Below, piece by piece: positions 15,766-24,058 of a stretch of 64,000 bases of DNA. Under the pieces are notes generated by a model. That model was not told where the DNA came from, searched no databases, and was given only the letters and a program-made list of their open reading frames with translations. The stretch's first letter is position 1. Each line of letters starts with the position of its first letter. A program made the position numbers and the translations under genes. Source of the DNA: an uncultured Rhizobiaceae group bacterium (lineage in GTDB: Bacteria; Pseudomonadota; Alphaproteobacteria; Rhizobiales; Rhizobiaceae). The stretch spans positions 81,375-145,374 of the forward strand of contig CANMVS010000016.1 in NCBI GenBank assembly GCA_947501445.1. Reading direction: 5' to 3'.

Positions 15766-17042
15766 GTGAGTCACAGGTGTTCCTCGACGGTAAAGTCGAG
15801 TTACGGCCCGGTGATTGCCGTGAAGTCCTGAAAGACATCCCGGACAACAGCGTCGACAGCGTTGTCACGGATCCGCCCTATGCGCTGGTGTCGATTGTGA
15901 AGAGGTTTGGAAAGACTGACGTTGACAGCACAACAGACCGTCATGCCAAGCGCACAAGAGAGGGTAAGGAAGCGTATGGGCGTCTAAGTCGCGGATTCAT
16001 GGGGTGCGTCTGGGACAACGGCGAAACAGCCTTTGCATCTGAGTTTTGGGCCGAAGTCCTGCGCGTCCTAAAACCAGGCGGACATGTTGCATCCTTTAGT
16101 GGAACACGGACATATCACCGTATGGCGGTCGCCATTGAAGACGCGGGTTTTGAAATCCGTGACCAGTTGGCATGGGTGTATGGAACCGGTTTTCCTAAAA
16201 GTCACAACGTCGGCAAAGCGATTGACAAAGCTGCAGGTGAACCAACCGACGAAGCCCGCAAGTGGGCCGGTTGGGGCACGGCTCTGAAACCCGGTTGGGA
16301 ACCAATTTGCCTTGCACGCAAACCTCTGATCGGAACGGTTGCTGAGAACGTCTTGAAATACGGCACCGGCGCCTTGAACGTGGACGGGTGTCGGGTTGGT
16401 ACCACAGACACGATACGGGAAATTCATCGAAACGTATCGCTAGGTTCATCATCTGGCAGTATTTACAATAAGGCTGGTAAACCAGGCATATATCACCAGA
16501 ACGACAAAGGCCGCTGGCCAGCCAACATCGTCCACGACGACAGCGACGAAGTCGTTGCCTGCTTTCCAAACAGTGACGGCGCGCAGGGTGTTGTCAGTGG
16601 ACACGAACAATCACTGACCGCAGGGCAGAACGGGATATACGGCAAGTTCGCCCGCACCGCATCTGCACCGCCGCGCAACGACACCGGTTCGGCTGCCCGT
16701 TTCTTCTATGGCGCAAAGGCTGACAGGTCCGACCGCATCGGCAGTAAGCACCCGACAGTCAAACCGGTCGACCTTATGCGCTGGCTTGTGCGGATGGTTA
16801 CGCCACCGGGTGGACTTGTGTTTGACCCGTTTGCAGGTTCCGGCACTACCGGTCAAGCCGCATGGCTTGAGGGTATGCGGTGCATAATGGTGGAGCGTGA
16901 AGAAGAGTATCAGGCTGACATCGCCGAGCGCATGCGTCTTGCAGAGGCAGGACCGATTGAACGCAAGCAGCGAATGGTCACGCAGGATGATTCAGCGCTG
17001 CCACTGTTCGGTGACAACGACAACACAAGAAAGGCTGCATAA
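15762..17042 (+). CDS. beta-class DNA methyltransferase (N4/N6)
   Basis: 426 aa. Catalytic motif IV TDPPYAL (about 36-41) precedes the AdoMet motif FAGSGTT (about 356), the permuted order of N4-cytosine/N6-adenine methylases (DNA_methylase family). A target-recognition region lies between. No restriction partner is present, so protection of phage DNA or control of gene expression is likely. The end has ALPLF, which could be a weak clamp-binding motif, and GDNDN. Confidence 0.9.
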   Translation: MSESQVFLDGKVELRPGDCREVLKDIPDNSVDSVVTDPPYALVSIVKRFGKTDVDSTTDRHAKRTREGKEAYGRLSRGFMGCVWDNGETAFASEFWAEVLRVLKPGGHVASFSGTRTYHRMAVAIEDAGFEIRDQLAWVYGTGFPKSHNVGKAIDKAAGEPTDEARKWAGWGTALKPGWEPICLARKPLIGTVAENVLKYGTGALNVDGCRVGTTDTIREIHRNVSLGSSSGSIYNKAGKPGIYHQNDKGRWPANIVHDDSDEVVACFPNSDGAQGVVSGHEQSLTAGQNGIYGKFARTASAPPRNDTGSAARFFYGAKADRSDRIGSKHPTVKPVDLMRWLVRMVTPPGGLVFDPFAGSGTTGQAAWLEGMRCIMVEREEEYQADIAERMRLAEAGPIERKQRMVTQDDSALPLFGDNDNTRKAA

Positions 17043-17848
17043 TGGCAAAACTTACAAAGGCGCAGGCAAAAGCCCACGGCCAGGCTGTCGAGATTTTGCA
17101 GCAAGACGTATTGTCGTGGGACGATAGGGAGTTTGTGTACCGGAACTGGAACGAAGGCGCGAACCATGCAAACGGTGCGGCTGGCGCGTTCTTTACGCCC
17201 TTTGATCTTGCTTTCGATTTCGCCATTGACGCTGGCGGCGGGCGGGTTATCGATCTATGCGCCGGCATTGGCATGCTTTCATACGCCATAAATTGCCGCT
17301 CCCGATTTGCGGAAGCAATGCCTGAATTGGTGTGTGTCGAACGAAACTACGACTATGTCGAAGTTGGAAAGAAACTACTGCCAGAAGCCAAGTGGATCCA
17401 TGCGGACGTTTTAGACGTTCTGGAGATGGAACTTGGCCGCTTCGATACAGCAATCAGCAATCCACCATTTGGAAACATCAAACGCTCAAAGAATGCGCCG
17501 CGCTACACCGGCAAGGATTTCGAGTTCCATGTGGTCGATATCGCGGCACATCTTGCAGACCACGGCACCTTCATTCTGCCGCAAGGGTCTTCTGGTTTCT
17601 TCTACAGTGGCCGCCAGAACTATTGCAGGCAGACCGAAGGCAAGGCGATCAAGTTTCAGGAGTTGACCGGACTTCATTTTGATGCCGGTTGCGGCGTAGA
17701 CACCAGTTGTTTTCTAAATGAGTGGAAGGGCGTTTCGCCGCTTTGCGAAATCGTGTGCGTGGAATTCCCAATAATTGAGCCGCCCGAAATCGCACCAGCT
17801 GCACCGGCAAACGACAACCAACTCACTTTGTTTGGTGAGGCAGCATGA
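17042..17848 (+). CDS. N6-adenine methyltransferase-like protein
   Basis: 268 aa. AdoMet motif I DLCAGIGMLSYA (about 70) is followed by catalytic NPPF (140-143), the gamma-type order. FFTPFDLAF before motif I is typical of DNA methylases. It starts in the stop of the previous methylase gene, so two methylases are co-translated. The tail has PANDN then QLTLF (260-264), a consensus sliding-clamp-binding motif, in a phage that has its own clamp. Confidence 0.85.
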   Translation: MAKLTKAQAKAHGQAVEILQQDVLSWDDREFVYRNWNEGANHANGAAGAFFTPFDLAFDFAIDAGGGRVIDLCAGIGMLSYAINCRSRFAEAMPELVCVERNYDYVEVGKKLLPEAKWIHADVLDVLEMELGRFDTAISNPPFGNIKRSKNAPRYTGKDFEFHVVDIAAHLADHGTFILPQGSSGFFYSGRQNYCRQTEGKAIKFQELTGLHFDAGCGVDTSCFLNEWKGVSPLCEIVCVEFPIIEPPEIAPAAPANDNQLTLFGEAA

Positions 17849-18171
17849 GCACCGCACAAGACCCGGCTGACTGCCACATCTGCGGGCGTCACGCGATTGG
17901 CGTCGGTATCGGCGCACACAACAACCCGAAGTGGGTTTGCGAAGAATGCGTCGCAATCATCAAGCACGTGCGCGCCGTCAAGCGGCTGGATCCATACGAG
18001 ATGAAAGCCCGTGAAGGCGGCATGGACGCAGCGGCACCGCTTGTCGGTGAGTTCGGACCGGATTTGAGCCTATGGGAAGAGGATCAGGTTTTGAGCTTTT
18101 GCGGTGCTGTGTGGAAAGGTTGCGCCGACCGAATACGTACACTCATAGCCAGCGGAGAGCCACCATTTTGA
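17845..18171 (+). CDS. zinc-ribbon protein (DUF6511-like)
   Basis: 108 aa. CHICGRHAIGVG...WVCEECVAII gives two CxxC pairs near the N-terminus; the C-terminal half is helical (FCGAVWKGCADRIRTL). I recall similar proteins as DUF6511 in rhizobial phages but could not check. ATGA overlap with the methylase. Confidence 0.68.
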   Translation: MSTAQDPADCHICGRHAIGVGIGAHNNPKWVCEECVAIIKHVRAVKRLDPYEMKAREGGMDAAAPLVGEFGPDLSLWEEDQVLSFCGAVWKGCADRIRTLIASGEPPF

Positions 18172-18230
18172 AACACGCCAACGATAACGCACCACGTGCC
18201 TACTACAACGAAAATGCAGGACAAGATTAA
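18168..18230 (+). CDS. 20-aa ANDN microprotein
   Basis: TTG start overlaps the previous stop (TTGA) and its stop overlaps the next ATG (TAATG); GGAG lies 10 nt upstream. It reads MKHANDNAPRAYYNENAGQD, essentially a free ANDN motif. Both overlaps support translation. Uncertain because so short. Confidence 0.45.
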   Translation: MKHANDNAPRAYYNENAGQD

Positions 18231-18691
18231 TGCGCAATCAATGGAAACCAAAAGCCTCTGATCCAAGGTATTGCGAAACTTGCAACAGGCGCCTGGAGAG
18301 AAAGCGCAACAAATCGGGCCGACTCGAGGGCTTCCGAGACTTCTTGCGACGGCGGTTTTGTTCACTGTCATGCGCTAACTCGCGAAGCAAAGGCGGCACA
18401 TCTAGAAAGGCCTATCATTACCATGCGCGGAAATTCAGAAACTATTGCTGTGAATGTTGCGGTACAGAAAAGAGACTTCAAGCGCATCACATAGACACCA
18501 ACTGGAAGAACAACGATCCGGCGAATATTCAGACCTTGTGCATATATTGCCATCAATTTTGGCACAAAACCCATGAAAGATGTGGAGCTGTGCCGACGGG
18601 ACCCATGCCGAAATTAGTCTCTTATGAGCAGGTCAAAACTGCCAACGTGTCAGCCAATGACAACAAGGAAGCCATGAATGACGCCGCTTGA
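18230..18691 (+). CDS. HNH endonuclease with zinc finger
   Basis: 153 aa. N-terminal CETCNRRLERKRNK...FCSLSC zinc-binding part, then CCECCGTEKRLQAHHIDTN and LCIYCHQFWH, the HNH core with structural Cys. The C-terminus contains SANDN. Likely a nicking or double-strand nuclease of the replication module; a mobile homing enzyme is possible. Confidence 0.82.
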   Translation: MRNQWKPKASDPRYCETCNRRLERKRNKSGRLEGFRDFLRRRFCSLSCANSRSKGGTSRKAYHYHARKFRNYCCECCGTEKRLQAHHIDTNWKNNDPANIQTLCIYCHQFWHKTHERCGAVPTGPMPKLVSYEQVKTANVSANDNKEAMNDAA

Positions 18692-20870
18692 AGTTGCTCA
18701 ATTCTACCGTAGTCACAATTGGCCTGTTTTCCCTTGTCGGGCAAAAGAAGAGATCGACAAACATACAGGCGAAATCCACAGCGCCAAGACGCCATATACA
18801 AGCAACGGCTTCCGCGGTGCCACCAAGAATTCACGCATAATTACTGAATGGTGGCGTCGCACACCCGACGCGATGATTGGATTGCCGACGGGCAAGGAAA
18901 CAGGCATCTGGATCCTGGACCTGGATATCAAGCCGGGCGTTGGTGATGGTCATGAATGGCTCGACCGCATGGAGGACGAGCACGGCGAATTGCCAGACAC
19001 CGCCCGCGTGAAAACCATGGGCGGCGGCACGCATGTATTCTTCAATCACGTTGCAGGCATACGCAATCGCGGTGGACTTGGAACATGTGTGGACGTGAGA
19101 GGCCAGGATGGGTACATAATCGCGCCTGGCAGTGTCGCCGGGGATGGCCGTACATATGAATGGATAGACCACGACGACATCGACAACCTGCCGAAAATCG
19201 CCGACGCGCCGCAATGGCTCCTTGATTTAATATTGCCGCCCGAACCGAAGGTCGTGCAACACGACTATCAGTATCAACCGGGAGGCAATGCGCCCTATGT
19301 AGAACGGGCGTTTCAGGCGGAACTCAACACACTTGCACACGCACCGCCTGGCGGTCGTGGATACCAACTGAATTCAAGCGCGTTCAGCGTTGGCACGCTT
19401 GTTGGTGCGGGTGCGCTTTCAAGGTCGGACGCCGAGAATGGTTTGCTGGAAGCCGCAACAGCCTGCGGCGTGCTGGCAAAAGACGGTGAGCGAGAAACCA
19501 ATGCCAAAATACGACGCGGTCTGGACGCCGGCACGAAACAGCCGAGAATGATACCGGAAGCGGACGCCGGTTTTAACCAAGACAACACCACACTTATTGA
19601 CCTTACAAAAATGATCGCCAACGGGCTTGCAAAGGCAAAACCCTGTGAGGACGCTCCGGCTATCGACAACCCGCAGCAGGACGACACGCCCGCAGCTAAC
19701 GATAACCAGCCGTTGTTCAAAGCCACGCCGTTTGAATGGCTTGACCCGAAGAAGCTACCACGGCGCGAATTTGCATTCGGTACGCATTATATCCGTAAGT
19801 ATGTGTCGGTAACGGTATCACCCGGCGGGCTTGGCAAGACCAGCAACAGCATTGCGGAAGCCTTATCAATGACAAGCGGCAAGACGTTATTTGGCTTTCC
19901 ACCGAAGGGAAAACTTAACGTTTGGATTTTTAATGCGGAAGATCCTCGCGACGAAATGGAACGCCGAATTATGGCGGCGTGTCTGCACTACAATTTGAAA
20001 GCCAAAGATATTGAAGGGCGACTTTTTCTGGATACCGGGCGGGAGCAAGAGATGGTCGTGGCGATCGAGGACAAACAAACGGGGGTGCGTATTCAAAAGC
20101 CATTGGTGGAAGCAGTCGTTGAGCAAATTGAGCGCAACAAGATAGACGTTATGATCATCGATCCATTCGTTTCTACCCATAGTGTCAACGAAAACGATAA
20201 CGGTGCCATCGACAAGGTCGCCAAGCTTTGGGCTTTAATCGCCGATGAGACCAATTGCGCGATTGATGTGGTTCATCACCTGCGCAAGGTTTCAGGCCGC
20301 GAGGCGACTGTCGAGGACTCCCGTGGCGCTGTATCCCTACTAAGTGCATCCAGATCGGCGCGGGTTTTAAACCGAATGACTGACAATCAAGCCACAAGTG
20401 CCGGTATCAGTGGCGATGACCGGTTCTCGTATTTCAATATAAATCAGGGCAAATCCAATTTGACAAAAATGTCTAATCGCATGGATTGGCGTAAGCTTGA
20501 GTCCGTTGCGTTGGGCAATGGTACGAGCCTGGGCAAGCCACAGGACCATGCTGGTGTCGTGGTACCGTGGCAGTGGCCTGACAAAGCCACAATCACCGAT
20601 GCCGTACCATCCGATCAGCTAAAGTCGATCATGGTCAAGGTTGCGAACACCGATTGCCGGTCGAGCGATCAGTCACCGCATTGGGTTGGATACGTCATTG
20701 CGGACGCACTTGAAATCGACATGCCGGTTTCCAAAGGTATGACGGCGGAAAAGAAGCGTATCAAGCACATGATTGACGGATGGATTGAGTCAGGCACATT
20801 CAAAAAAGAGCGCGACAACGACCCGGCACACATTGGCCGCAAGATTGAATTTATCAGAGTTGCGAAATGA
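18678..20870 (+). CDS. primase-polymerase / RepA-like helicase
   Basis: 730 aa replication protein. Residues about 5-200 are a bifunctional prim-pol domain (WILDLDIKPG with the metal Asp pair, GGGTHVFF, GQDGYIIAPGS). A linker with PAANDNQPLF (about 338) joins a RepA/AAA_25 helicase with Walker A SPGGLGKTSN (about 378-388) and Walker B DVMIIDP (about 490). It can prime and unwind phage DNA at the origin. The strong inverted-repeat region directly downstream is a candidate origin. Confidence 0.88.
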   Translation: MTPLEVAQFYRSHNWPVFPCRAKEEIDKHTGEIHSAKTPYTSNGFRGATKNSRIITEWWRRTPDAMIGLPTGKETGIWILDLDIKPGVGDGHEWLDRMEDEHGELPDTARVKTMGGGTHVFFNHVAGIRNRGGLGTCVDVRGQDGYIIAPGSVAGDGRTYEWIDHDDIDNLPKIADAPQWLLDLILPPEPKVVQHDYQYQPGGNAPYVERAFQAELNTLAHAPPGGRGYQLNSSAFSVGTLVGAGALSRSDAENGLLEAATACGVLAKDGERETNAKIRRGLDAGTKQPRMIPEADAGFNQDNTTLIDLTKMIANGLAKAKPCEDAPAIDNPQQDDTPAANDNQPLFKATPFEWLDPKKLPRREFAFGTHYIRKYVSVTVSPGGLGKTSNSIAEALSMTSGKTLFGFPPKGKLNVWIFNAEDPRDEMERRIMAACLHYNLKAKDIEGRLFLDTGREQEMVVAIEDKQTGVRIQKPLVEAVVEQIERNKIDVMIIDPFVSTHSVNENDNGAIDKVAKLWALIADETNCAIDVVHHLRKVSGREATVEDSRGAVSLLSASRSARVLNRMTDNQATSAGISGDDRFSYFNINQGKSNLTKMSNRMDWRKLESVALGNGTSLGKPQDHAGVVVPWQWPDKATITDAVPSDQLKSIMVKVANTDCRSSDQSPHWVGYVIADALEIDMPVSKGMTAEKKRIKHMIDGWIESGTFKKERDNDPAHIGRKIEFIRVAK

Positions 20871-21075
20871 TTTTATCCACCACCTTATCCACCTCCATTA
20901 TGTGTCAGCGGGAGAATGTCGCCGACCAATTACTACACCTCCACAACCCCACCACCACCACCCCGTCCCCTTTTAAGGGGCGGGGGGGTGGGGGTGGTGG
21001 TGGGGATGGGGTTGGTTAGTAATGATGTAATGAAAAAATATGACCACCATTTTTGAGGTGGTGGATAAGGTGCAA
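20871..21075. other. inverted-repeat region, candidate replication origin
   Basis: Non-coding. The outer arms CACCTTATCCACCTC-type (20881-20896) and GAGGTGGTGGATAAGGTG (21055-21072) are inverted. Inside them a C-rich strand (CCCCACCACCACCACCCCG) faces a G-rich strand (GGGGTGGTGGTGGGG-like) around CCCCTT-TT-AAGGGG at 20967-20980. The G-rich strand (20977-21014) could also fold as a G-quadruplex. Next to the replicase gene, this fits an origin; a strong transcription barrier is the alternative. Confidence 0.55.
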
Positions 21076-21146
21076 ATTGGACGTGGTTGATTTGCAATCT
21101 TGATAAACGGATAGTGGTGCAAAGGTTACAGGGAGGGACAGACACA

Positions 21147-21836
21147 ATGTGCGGACGCTTTATCACAACTGGAACATGGGCCGAGTACCGTCAATACATG
21201 AATATCCTCCCGCCCGAAGTGGATACCAGAAACGGCCCGCAGCCCAACTACAACACAGCGCCAACGAGCGAGCTTGAGATTGTTACAAGCCATGACGGTG
21301 AAATCGACATAGAAGCGGTACGGTGGGGTTTAATGCCGCATTGGGCCAAAGACACCAAAGTTCGCGCGATGATCAATGCACGGGGCGAAACGGTGGCAGA
21401 AAAGCCATTCTTTCGGACAGCGTTCGAATACGGTCGCTGCCTGATACCGGCGACCGGTTATTACGAATGGCGCACTGAAAACAAGGTCAAGCAGCCCTAT
21501 CTCATCCACTTGCCAGGCGATGCGCCAACGTTCGAACCTTACGCGATGGCCGGGATCATGTCTTACAACAAAATATTGGGCACACGTACGTTTGCAATCG
21601 TCACACTGGCAGCAGACCAAAGTGTAGCGGACATTCACAATCGCATGCCCGTGATACTCAATAGCGACGCACTGGCCGCGTGGGTGAATTCAGATACAAG
21701 CAAGGATGACGCGCTTGAACTGCTGCAGGAAAACCGTGGTGCCGATCTGGTCTACTATCCGGTATCAAAGGATGTTGGCAGTGTGAAGAATAAAGGGCCT
21801 GAGTTAATTGAGAAAGCCAGTAATTCAGAGAAATAA
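21147..21836 (+). CDS. SRAP / YedK-HMCES-like protein
   Basis: 229 aa from MCGRF, so Cys2 becomes the N-terminal nucleophile that crosslinks to abasic sites in ssDNA. GLMPHWA, INARGET, YYEWR and DIHNRMPVIL are the usual family blocks. Protects abasic sites at replication forks. A phage copy beside the replicase fits repair of phage replication intermediates. Confidence 0.9.
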   Translation: MCGRFITTGTWAEYRQYMNILPPEVDTRNGPQPNYNTAPTSELEIVTSHDGEIDIEAVRWGLMPHWAKDTKVRAMINARGETVAEKPFFRTAFEYGRCLIPATGYYEWRTENKVKQPYLIHLPGDAPTFEPYAMAGIMSYNKILGTRTFAIVTLAADQSVADIHNRMPVILNSDALAAWVNSDTSKDDALELLQENRGADLVYYPVSKDVGSVKNKGPELIEKASNSEK

Positions 21837-21911
21837 TGCATATTCACCATTCCATTTGAAATATATTTGTGCCTATACTCGTGAAATACATTGTTTCGGA
21901 GGCATAACATT

Positions 21912-22295
21912 ATGATTTCAAGATTGATTAAAACTGCACTGGCGACTTGCTTGGTGATGGCGGGAATGACAGCACAATCATTTTCGTTAGAACGACAGCT
22001 CGCACAACAGCTAAGAGCCGAATGGTGGTCGATCCCAACCGCCCCTCCCGGCATGGTGCCGATGGTTGTCTACGTGCCAGCACAGCAGATGCAGCCCACA
22101 GCAATTCCGCCGCATACACATGCACCACAGGCAGCGCAGACGATTGATGCAACGCATTGCTCAATAAATGACGTGGCTGTGCTGACACAGGATGTGCCTA
22201 GTTGTGAGAAGGCTGGTGGGACGGTTGTGAAAGAGAGAGCAAGTTTTGGTTATTCAAAGTGTCATGGAAGTTATTGGCATTGCCTGACACACTAA
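21912..22295 (+). CDS. exported protein, paralogue A
   Basis: 127 aa with a signal peptide (MISRLIKTALATCLVMAGMTAQS). The mature part has PPGMVPMVVYVPAQQMQ, a Pro/His segment (IPPHTHAP) and four Cys, ending SCEKAGGTVVKERASFG then a short Cys tail. It is clearly paralogous to the gene at 22447. No known family. It is an accessory gene, probably expressed in the lysogen. Confidence 0.72.
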   Translation: MISRLIKTALATCLVMAGMTAQSFSLERQLAQQLRAEWWSIPTAPPGMVPMVVYVPAQQMQPTAIPPHTHAPQAAQTIDATHCSINDVAVLTQDVPSCEKAGGTVVKERASFGYSKCHGSYWHCLTH

Positions 22296-22314
22296 CAAGC
22301 ACCTCAACTCCGGT

Positions 22315-22440
22315 TATCAACCATCGCGTTCCAGCGCCCGCAATCGTGCCTCATGATCTGCAAAGCGCTCATAGATGGTGGTAATCGCCCGGTTTGCATC
22401 GGTCGCGATCAGGCGTTCACGTACATCAAACAGGAGGAAT
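22315..22440 (-). pseudogene. possible remnant of a helical gene
   Basis: On the minus strand an open frame without a start reads ...VRERLIATDANRAITTIYER then FADHEARLRALERDG and a stop, which looks like the end of a helical phage protein. It separates the two exported paralogues and overlaps the ribosome site of the second. May be chance. Confidence 0.3.
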
Positions 22441-22446
22441 GAAACT

Positions 22447-22806
22447 ATGAAATCGAAGTTATTGAAAACTGCACTGGTGACTTGTTTGGCGGTGGCAGGC
22501 CCTACTCACGTATTTGCAGATAACCTTGCAGCGGAACTGATCCCCTTTCCCAGATTGCATTTCGCTATTCCTACCACCCCTCCCGGCATGATCCCCATGA
22601 CTGTCTATGTGCCAGCACAGCAGATGCAAGCACCGATCCCACCGCACACACACGCGCAGAAAATTAATGTAACGCATTGCCTGGTCAGCGATGTGGCTGT
22701 CCTAACGCAAGACGCGCCGAGTTGTGAGAAAGCTGGTGGAACTGTTGTAAAAGAGAGGGCAAGTTTTGGTTGGTGCCCAAGTAATAGGGAAGCCCCCTGC
22801 TTCTAA
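22447..22806 (+). CDS. exported protein, paralogue B
   Basis: 119 aa, start after AGGAGGAATGAAACT. Signal peptide (MKSKLLKTALVTCLAVAGPTHVFA). It shares with the gene at 21912 the blocks PPGMIPMTVYVPAQQMQ, IPPHTHA and SCEKAGGTVVKERASFG, but the C-terminal tail differs. Tandem duplication with divergence at the end. Confidence 0.72.
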   Translation: MKSKLLKTALVTCLAVAGPTHVFADNLAAELIPFPRLHFAIPTTPPGMIPMTVYVPAQQMQAPIPPHTHAQKINVTHCLVSDVAVLTQDAPSCEKAGGTVVKERASFGWCPSNREAPCF

Positions 22807-23265
22807 CGGTTGCACAGACCCTACCCACCCAATATCGCCCTAGACCCACTGTCGGTTGCGCAGAATAAGGCAACGCAGCTAGCTTGATGCCGAGACATCA
22901 AATTACAACTTGCGATCTGAATTGGGCGTATAAAAGTTGAACTGATCCAGCCACTGAAGATGCACCTTCATTGGAATCAAGCGAACGTCTTGAGAGGTTG
23001 AATTATTAAAAAAATCCAGCCGAAAAGACTGCGAAAACAGTTATTTTGTAAACGTACATAGGCAAATCGTTACATACTAATCGCTTTTTATACCTTCGGT
23101 GTTTCCGTTTGGATCGTATAATGACTCCATATGAAACAGTTTGGACCACAACTTTTCCATAAACCAGCATAATTAGATTGAGATCGGACTGTTTGAGACC
23201 ACCAGAGGATCAAAAATGAAACAGAACCAGCAATTCTGTTTCAACAATTGAAATAACGGATGGCA
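22807..23265. other. intergenic, no gene seen
   Basis: AT-rich. The only clear structure is a 9-bp hairpin (GAAACAGAA 23218-23226 with TTCTGTTTC 23234-23242) on top of an 11-codon ORF (MKQNQQFCFNN); it may end transcription of the convergent genes. Confidence 0.5.
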
Positions 23266-23643
23266 CTAATTGACGACGCAGACTTCGGCTTCAATCACAA
23301 TGCTTACTGGTATGCTCCATGTCTTATAGTTCACACTCATGGAATGCCCACTGTTGAAGACGCGTGTGCTTCCCAGATTAACGTAACTGCAACCATTACC
23401 GCCTTCGCATCGCACTGTAGCATTTCTATAAAATGCATTTTTCTTCACCCATTCCTCGCCCATATTAACAGCAAGACTTTCAACTGGTTGACGATCTGCA
23501 TGGCGATCACAACTACTATCACAGTGACGATTAGGAGTAGTTCTAGTGGCGGAATCCTTGAACAAACATGTGATTGCCGCATGGCTCTGCGTTGAACATA
23601 CTACTGACAACGCCAAAGTTGATGCAAGAACAAAGTTTTTCAT
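23266..23643 (-). CDS. exported Cys-rich protein
   Basis: 125 aa from MKNFVLASTLALS, with GGAG 6 nt upstream. Signal peptide ending SQSHAA-like (THSHA is not exact; the text reads STQSHAAITC). Mature part has six or more Cys (CDSSCDRHADRQ; RCEGGNGCSY). Not recognised. AT-rich compared with the phage core, so likely a transferred accessory gene. Confidence 0.68.
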   Translation of the reverse strand: MKNFVLASTLALSVVCSTQSHAAITCLFKDSATRTTPNRHCDSSCDRHADRQPVESLAVNMGEEWVKKNAFYRNATVRCEGGNGCSYVNLGSTRVFNSGHSMSVNYKTWSIPVSIVIEAEVCVVN

Positions 23644-23999
23644 GACATTCTCCAAAAGTTGTTTTCAGCATTAAAATCTAACAATTTGTAAGCGTCCATT
23701 GCTTCCCCTTTGATTCAATTGAAAAATAATATCATTCACCGTCCAACCAACTCTCCCATGGTCACCACAGATCAGTTGGACATCGCCCTGTTTGTACTCA
23801 TCTGCCAAGGCTGATGTTGTACTCAACTGCGAAATGAATAGCGCGTACGCCGCACACAGATCGGATTTTTACTATCTACCCCCCGAAAGCCAAAATCGTC
23901 ACAATAAATAGTCGACACAAAGCTCCACCCAATTGCGCTACACACAACTACTTGCAATTGACGCTTGCCCCATGCAAAACTTAAACGTGCCGAATTACA

Positions 24000-24019
24000 A
24001 CCTGTCAGAAATGATAGGT
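24000..24019 (+). promoter_or_regulatory. lux-box-like palindrome
   Basis: ACCTGTCAGAAATGATAGGT, a 20-bp imperfect dyad (ACCTGT-N8-ATAGGT) close to the canonical lux box (ACCTGT-N8-ACAGGT). It lies 39 bp before the start of the LuxR-type gene, which suggests autoregulation. Confidence 0.6.
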
Positions 24020-24058
24020 TGTAGTTCAAGGCGTAAGGCTGCTGGGGAGGGTACAGTC

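Noticed and set aside
20935..21014. CRISPR array or simple microsatellite in the CCACC/GGTGG repeats
   Set aside because: No regular repeat-spacer structure; the repeats are arranged as inverted arms, and no cas genes are present (the Cas4-like protein is a phage recombination-type nuclease).
23933..24058. N-terminal extension of the LuxR protein to 295 aa
   Set aside because: No ribosome site at the upstream starts, and the extra 42 residues exceed the family length; GGGGAGGG before the TTG at 24059 is much stronger.
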